From assembly GCA_937898525.1 (NCBI GenBank), contig CALCBC010000049.1:1-57767 (forward strand): a stretch of DNA of 57,767 bases. The letters are read 5' to 3'. Numbering within the stretch: position 1 is the stretch's first letter; each line of letters starts with the position of its first letter. The stretch comes from an uncultured Sphingomonadales bacterium. GTDB lineage: Bacteria > Pseudomonadota > Alphaproteobacteria > Sphingomonadales > Sphingomonadaceae. Position numbers and translations under genes: made by a program. Shown piece after piece: positions 53,657 through 57,767 of this stretch. The notes below the pieces were generated by a model. It saw nothing but the letters and a program-made list of their open reading frames with translations. It was not told the origin of the DNA and did no database searches.

Positions 53657-55280
53657 CGGCGAAATCGCGCGGAGGGCCCGAAGGCAAGCCCCACCAGGCG
53701 ACCGCGACCGCGACCACCAGCAGGATCCAGGTGTACCAGAGCCCGGCAAAGATATCGCCGGTCAGCGCGACGATCGTGCCGGCAATCAGCGGCAGGAAGC
53801 CGCCGAAGTACCCGGTGCCGATATGGTAGGGGATCGACATCGAGCTGTAGCGGATCTGCGGCGGGAACATCTCGGACAGCAACGACGCAACGGGCCCGAA
53901 GGTTGCACCCGAGAGCGAGCCCAACACGACGAGGATCAGCACGATTCCGACGATGTTGGCCGCCGGCGGGACCTGCTTGGAGAGGTCATAGCCATGCTCG
54001 GCAAGCCATCCGGCGACCTGCGCCCGCCGCGCCTCGCGTTCGTCCCATGCGTATTCGTCGATCGGCAACGGCTCGCCGCCGGCCCTGAGTCGCAATGTGT
54101 CCCCCTCGGTCAATTCGTAGCGCACCCCGAGCGCGGTCAGGTCCTCGAGCAGCAGTCCGCACGGTGTCGCCTGCTGCGAGGCGAACGGGTTGAAGCTGCA
54201 GCCGGGCCCGCTGACCTCGACCGGGGTAGTTCGCGAGGCTTCGGCGAGCTTCGGGTTGGCCAGTTCGGCAATGCCCCAGAACAACGGGAACAGCAGGACG
54301 ATCGTGGCGATGTAGCCCCAGACGATCGGCTTCTTGCGCCCGACCCGGTCGGACAGCCAGCCGAAATAGACGAACGAGGGCACCGCGATCAGCGAGGCGG
54401 CGCCAACGATCAGTTCAGCCGCGGTGTCGTCGACGCGCATCGGGCCCTTGAGGAACGACAGCGTCGAGAACAACGCGGTATAGAAGATGATCGTGAGGCC
54501 GCAGGCAACACCCATCAGCGCGACGAAGATTCGCTTCTTGTTACCCGGGTAGGTGAAGCTCTCGACGAACGGGTTGCGCGAGGTTCTGCCCTCCTCCTTC
54601 ATCGCCCGGAACACCGGGCTCTCGGAGAGCTTGAGCCGCATCCACAGCGAGATCGCCAGCAGCAGGAGCGACAGCAGGAACGGCAGACGCCAGCCCCAGG
54701 CTGCGAACGCCTCGGCGGGGATCAGCAGCCTGCAGGCGAGGACGACGGCGAGGCTCAACACGAAGCCGCCGATCACGCTCGCCTGGATGAAACCTGTAAA
54801 ATAGCCGCGCCTGTTGGGCGGCGAATGCTCGGAGACGTAGATCGCCGCGCCGCCGTACTCACCGCCGAGGGCGAGACCCTGGAGAATGCGCAGCAGGATC
54901 ACGACCAGCGGCGCGGCAATGCCGAGGCTCGCATAGCTCGGGACCATGCCGACCGCGGCGGTCGCCGCGCCCATCAGCGTGACGGTGATCAGGAACGTGT
55001 ACTTGCGCCCGAGGCGGTCGCCGAGGAAGCCGAACAGGATCGCGCCGAGCGGGCGGAAGCCGAAGCCGATCGCGAATCCGGCCCAGGTCAGCAGGATCGA
55101 CAGGGTCGGGTTGTCGGAGGGGAAGAACGCCGCCGCGATCATCGGCGCGAGCGTGCCGTAGACGAAGAAGTCATACCACTCGAACACCGTGCCCGCCGAT
55201 GACGCGCTGATGACGAGCTTCATCTCTCTCGCGTCCGGCTCGTGGTGAACTGTGGGCCCGGCGCCCGTCGTGCTGGCCAT
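53643..55280 (-). CDS. MFS transporter, metabolite:H+ symporter type, with large loop
   Basis: 545 residues with 12 membrane helices. The MHS signature is seen in GTVFEWYDFFVYGTLAP, GFLGDRLGRK and LQGLALGGEYGGAA. A hydrophilic insertion of about 95 residues (~345-440) with two Cys (GPGCSFNPF, ATPCGLL) separates two helices in the C-terminal half, so it would face the periplasm. The substrate is probably an organic acid or betaine-like compound, not determinable here. It overlaps alr by 14 bases. Confidence 0.88.
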   Translation of the reverse strand: MASTTGAGPTVHHEPDAREMKLVISASSAGTVFEWYDFFVYGTLAPMIAAAFFPSDNPTLSILLTWAGFAIGFGFRPLGAILFGFLGDRLGRKYTFLITVTLMGAATAAVGMVPSYASLGIAAPLVVILLRILQGLALGGEYGGAAIYVSEHSPPNRRGYFTGFIQASVIGGFVLSLAVVLACRLLIPAEAFAAWGWRLPFLLSLLLLAISLWMRLKLSESPVFRAMKEEGRTSRNPFVESFTYPGNKKRIFVALMGVACGLTIIFYTALFSTLSFLKGPMRVDDTAAELIVGAASLIAVPSFVYFGWLSDRVGRKKPIVWGYIATIVLLFPLFWGIAELANPKLAEASRTTPVEVSGPGCSFNPFASQQATPCGLLLEDLTALGVRYELTEGDTLRLRAGGEPLPIDEYAWDEREARRAQVAGWLAEHGYDLSKQVPPAANIVGIVLILVVLGSLSGATFGPVASLLSEMFPPQIRYSSMSIPYHIGTGYFGGFLPLIAGTIVALTGDIFAGLWYTWILLVVAVAVAWWGLPSGPPRDFADEPA

Positions 55281-55307
55281 CGCTTCCCGTTCCTCCCGCC
55301 CGGGCGA

Positions 55308-55742
55308 TTAGCCGGCTGCCGCTGCGCTGGAAAGGGCGGCCAAGGCGGCCTTCCACGGCAGCAGCATGGCGCCGTGCCGGGCCGGGTAGGCCCGCGCCGG
55401 CGCGACGAGCTGGAGGTCGGGCCACTCCGGCGGCGGGCTGTCGCCGGCGAGCCAGGATTCGAGCTGCCGGAGGGTTTCGGCTATCTCGCCGCTGCCGCGT
55501 CCCGGGGAATGGCGGGCGAAGATCGCCGCCGCGGCCTGTCCGACGGCGCACGCCCGCACGCGCAGTCCGAGGCGCTCGATCTTTCCGGCCTCATCGAGCG
55601 CGAGGTCAAGCGCGAGCGTGCTGCCGCACGTTGGCGAGCGGGCCTCGCCGTGCACCGTGGGGCCTTCGAGCGGAGGATATTCGGCGAGCTCGACTGCCAG
55701 CGCGAGCAGCTCGGGCGTGTAGAGACGAGCGGCGGCGGTCAT
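55308..55742 (-). CDS. NifU/IscU-like protein lacking the third ligand Cys
   Basis: 144 residues with an IscU-like core: SPTCGSTLALDL (Cys 39) and RACAVGQAAAAIF (Cys 65). The third position, normally HC in IscU, reads RHGAML here (His 123, Gly 124). With two of three Cys, it may be a trafficking or regulatory paralog rather than a scaffold; this is inference. It overlaps cvpA by four bases. Confidence 0.82.
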   Translation of the reverse strand: MTAAARLYTPELLALAVELAEYPPLEGPTVHGEARSPTCGSTLALDLALDEAGKIERLGLRVRACAVGQAAAAIFARHSPGRGSGEIAETLRQLESWLAGDSPPPEWPDLQLVAPARAYPARHGAMLLPWKAALAALSSAAAAG

Positions 55743-56260
55743 CCCGCCTCCTCGTCCTCCCCGGTCAGCCGGCGCTGGCGCTCGTCGATCAGCTGCACCA
55801 TCGCGTCGGACGCGGCGTTGATGAACGGATAGGTGCGTGCGGTAGTCATCCAGGTCGGACGGCCGGACGAGCCCCAGGTCGTGTCGTAGCCGAGAACGAG
55901 CAGCGAGAAGGCCATGATCGCCACGATCACACCCTTGACCGCGCCGAAGCCGAAGCCGAGCACCCGATCGATCGGCCCGAGCACGGAATTGCGCGCAGCC
56001 AGGCCGGCACGCCCTGCGATGAGCTTCATCACCGCGGCGGGGATCACCAGCAGCAACGCGAAGGCAATCACCGCGGCGACGGAAGGTGCGCCGATGTACT
56101 CGAACAGGAACACGGTGACGTCAGTGTGGAGGTAGCGGATCGCGAAGATCGCCAGGCCCCAGCCGAGCAGCGACAGGGTTTCCTGCACGAAGCCGCGCAT
56201 GAAGCCGCCGATCGCGGCCACGCCGACGATCAGCAGCACGATGATGTCGAAACCCGTCAT
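55739..56260 (-). CDS. cvpA: CvpA family membrane protein
   Basis: 173 residues with four hydrophobic helices: TGFDIIVLLIVGVAAIGGFM, LLGWGLAIFAIRYL, AVIAFALLLVIPAAVMKLI and GAVKGVIVAIMAFSLLVLGY. The segment LGPIDRVLGFGFGAVKG is the family mark. E. coli CvpA is linked to colicin V export and envelope stress. It lies 12 bases after radA and overlaps the NifU-like gene by four. Confidence 0.93.
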   Translation of the reverse strand: MTGFDIIVLLIVGVAAIGGFMRGFVQETLSLLGWGLAIFAIRYLHTDVTVFLFEYIGAPSVAAVIAFALLLVIPAAVMKLIAGRAGLAARNSVLGPIDRVLGFGFGAVKGVIVAIMAFSLLVLGYDTTWGSSGRPTWMTTARTYPFINAASDAMVQLIDERQRRLTGEDEEAG

Positions 56261-56272
56261 TCGGCGGCGAAA

Positions 56273-57640
56273 TTATGCCGATGCCATCACGCGGTCAACG
56301 AGCTTGGGCAGCGTTGAAAGTCCCGAATACTGCAGCCCGGCAACGCCTTGGCCGCCATCGTTGGGGCCGTTCCCGAGATCGAAGCCGAGCTTGGCGGCCT
56401 CGCGCAGTCGCAGCCCGGCGTGAGCCACGGGCCGAATCTCGCCCGAGAGCGAGACCTCGCCGAACCACACCGCGCGCAGCGGCAGCGGCCTGTCGGCGAG
56501 CGCCGAGACCAGCGCCGCGGCGACCGCGAGATCGGCCGCCGGGTCGGCGAGGCGATAGCCGCCGGCGACGTTGAGGTAGACCTCGGCCGAGGAGAAGTTG
56601 AGCCCGCAGCGCGCCTCGAGCACCGCGAGCAGCATCGCCAGGCGGCCGCCGTCCCAGCCGACCACCGCGCGGCGCGGCGTCGCGCCCGACTGCAGCCGCA
56701 CGATCAGCGCCTGGACCTCGACCAGCACTGGCCGGGTGCCTTCGAGCGCGGGGAAGATCGCGCTTCCGGCGATCGGCTCTTCGCGGCCCGAGAGGAACAG
56801 CGTCGAGGGGTTGGACACTTCGGCGAGGCCCTGCCCTTCCATCGCGAACACGCCGATCTCGTCGACAGCGCCGAAGCGGTTCTTGAGCGCGCGCAGGATG
56901 CGGTACTGGTGGCTGCGTTCGCCCTCGAAGCTCATGACGACGTCGACCATGTGCTCGAGCACGCGCGGGCCGGCGATCGTGCCGTCCTTGGTGACGTGCC
57001 CGACGAGCACCAGCGCGACGTCGTTCTCCTTGGCGTAGCGGATCAGCTCGAACGCCGAGGCGCGAACCTGGCTGACGGTGCCCGGCGCGCCTTCGATCGT
57101 GTCCGAATGCATCGTCTGGATCGAATCGACCACCAGCAATGCCGGCGGCGGACCGGCGTTGAGTGTAGTGAGGATGTCGCGCACCGAGGTCGCCGCGGCG
57201 AGCCTGAGCGGCGCATCGGCAAGCCCGAGCCGCGCCGCGCGCATCCGCACCTGCCCGGTTGCCTCCTCGCCTGAAACATAGAGCGCGCTCGCACCCGAGC
57301 GGGCCACTTGCGCCGCAGCCTGCAGCAGCAGGGTCGACTTGCCGATCCCCGGCTCGCCGCCCATCAGGATCGCCGAGCCCGGCACCAGGCCTCCGCCGAG
57401 CGCCCGATCGAACTCGGCAAGCCCGGTGCTCAGCCGCGTCAGCGCCTCGACCGGCCTGTCGAGTGGCTCGAACGCCACCGGCCGTCCGCCGCTGGAAAGA
57501 TCGTGCCGCGCCGAGAAGGCCGTTTCGGGCGCCTCCTCGACCAGCGTGTTCCACTGCGAGCAGTCGGCGCACTGCCCCTGCCAGCGCTGGGTGACGCTGC
57601 CGCATTCGGTGCAGACATAGCGGCGTTTGGGTTTGGCCAT
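56273..57640 (-). CDS. radA: DNA repair protein RadA
   Basis: 455 residues. A C4 zinc finger at the N-terminus (CTECGSVTQRWQGQCADC), a RecA-like ATPase with Walker A MGGEPGIGKSTLLLQ and LLVVDSIQTM, the RadA-specific KNRFG motif, and a C-terminal Lon-protease-like domain (SLSGEIRPVAHAGLRLREAA). It drives branch migration in recombination. It leads the radA-cvpA-NifU-like operon. The 127 bases beyond it to the window edge hold no gene. Confidence 0.97.
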   Translation of the reverse strand: MAKPKRRYVCTECGSVTQRWQGQCADCSQWNTLVEEAPETAFSARHDLSSGGRPVAFEPLDRPVEALTRLSTGLAEFDRALGGGLVPGSAILMGGEPGIGKSTLLLQAAAQVARSGASALYVSGEEATGQVRMRAARLGLADAPLRLAAATSVRDILTTLNAGPPPALLVVDSIQTMHSDTIEGAPGTVSQVRASAFELIRYAKENDVALVLVGHVTKDGTIAGPRVLEHMVDVVMSFEGERSHQYRILRALKNRFGAVDEIGVFAMEGQGLAEVSNPSTLFLSGREEPIAGSAIFPALEGTRPVLVEVQALIVRLQSGATPRRAVVGWDGGRLAMLLAVLEARCGLNFSSAEVYLNVAGGYRLADPAADLAVAAALVSALADRPLPLRAVWFGEVSLSGEIRPVAHAGLRLREAAKLGFDLGNGPNDGGQGVAGLQYSGLSTLPKLVDRVMASA

Positions 57641-57767
57641 GGGCGGGGGTTATGCGGAACGGATGGGGAACACAAGCGGCAAGGTGACTGCAAGCGGATG
57701 ATCGACGCCTTTCGACCCTGTCTGGACGGCGCTCCGTTAGCAAGTTCAGGTTTGTGGTGTTGCTGCT
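57641..57767. other. Region upstream of radA
   Basis: 127 bases at the window edge without a gene. It should hold the radA promoter. I see no confident -35/-10 pair and no repeat. Confidence 0.35.

Overview
The window is GC-rich chromosomal DNA of an alphaproteobacterium, most likely a member of Sphingomonadales (Erythrobacteraceae or Sphingomonadaceae). The evidence is gene order and gene form: a fused ispDF, the run dusB-ntrB-ntrC-ntrY-ntrX-hfq-hflX, a double-domain Hfq, lipA followed by a COQ10/RatA-like gene and cinA, phaR, and several short palindromic repeats typical of this order. I could not place the genus. Almost all of the window is coding. I found no prophage, insertion sequence, rRNA or CRISPR array. 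There are two tRNA genes, tRNA-Lys(CTT) and tRNA-Ser(TGA).

Layout. (1) Positions 1-4621 are an accessory surface or decoration region. It holds the secreted N-terminal part of a large IPT/TIG plus cadherin-like repeat protein (cut by the window edge), a phage-tail-collar protein, a DUF6916-like protein, a GNAT acetyltransferase, a sulfotransferase and a 2OG-Fe(II) oxygenase. (2) After tRNA-Lys, 5118-10789 is the elongasome operon mreB-mreC-mreD-mrdA-rodA (minus strand). (3) 10973-18322 holds mutL with its nuclease motif, a lipoprotein, a NYN-domain protein, a beta-carbonic anhydrase, lipA, a COQ10/RatA-like gene, cinA and ispDF. (4) 18400-27686 is a plus-strand regulatory block: dusB, two nitrogen-type two-component systems (NtrBC, NtrYX), hfq and hflX. 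(5) 27694-38262 has a Stf0 sulfotransferase, mazG, then a tightly overlapping minus-strand set (dacA-tmk-holB-metG-tatD-MBL hydrolase-small membrane protein) preceded by mltB and rlpA. (6) 38391-44371 holds tRNA-Ser, an OmpW-like porin, lpdA and pdhC of the pyruvate dehydrogenase complex, a thioesterase and a stress protein. (7) 44474-57640 holds a MmyB-type XRE regulator, rnr, a secreted M3 peptidase, an archaeal/eukaryal-type proS, phaR, alr, an MHS-family transporter, a NifU-like protein, cvpA and radA.

The main themes are envelope growth (mre/mrd/rod, dacA, rlpA, mltB, alr) and post-transcriptional or nitrogen control (ntrBCYX, hfq, hflX, rnr). The most unusual signals are four. Hfq has two Sm cores with an exact 80-residue period. 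Palindromic repeat DNA lies in frame inside rnr and the pdhC linker, and another copy supplies the stop codon and C-terminus of the XRE regulator. NtrX lacks the GAFTGA loop. The 5' accessory locus pairs a tail-collar protein with modifying enzymes.
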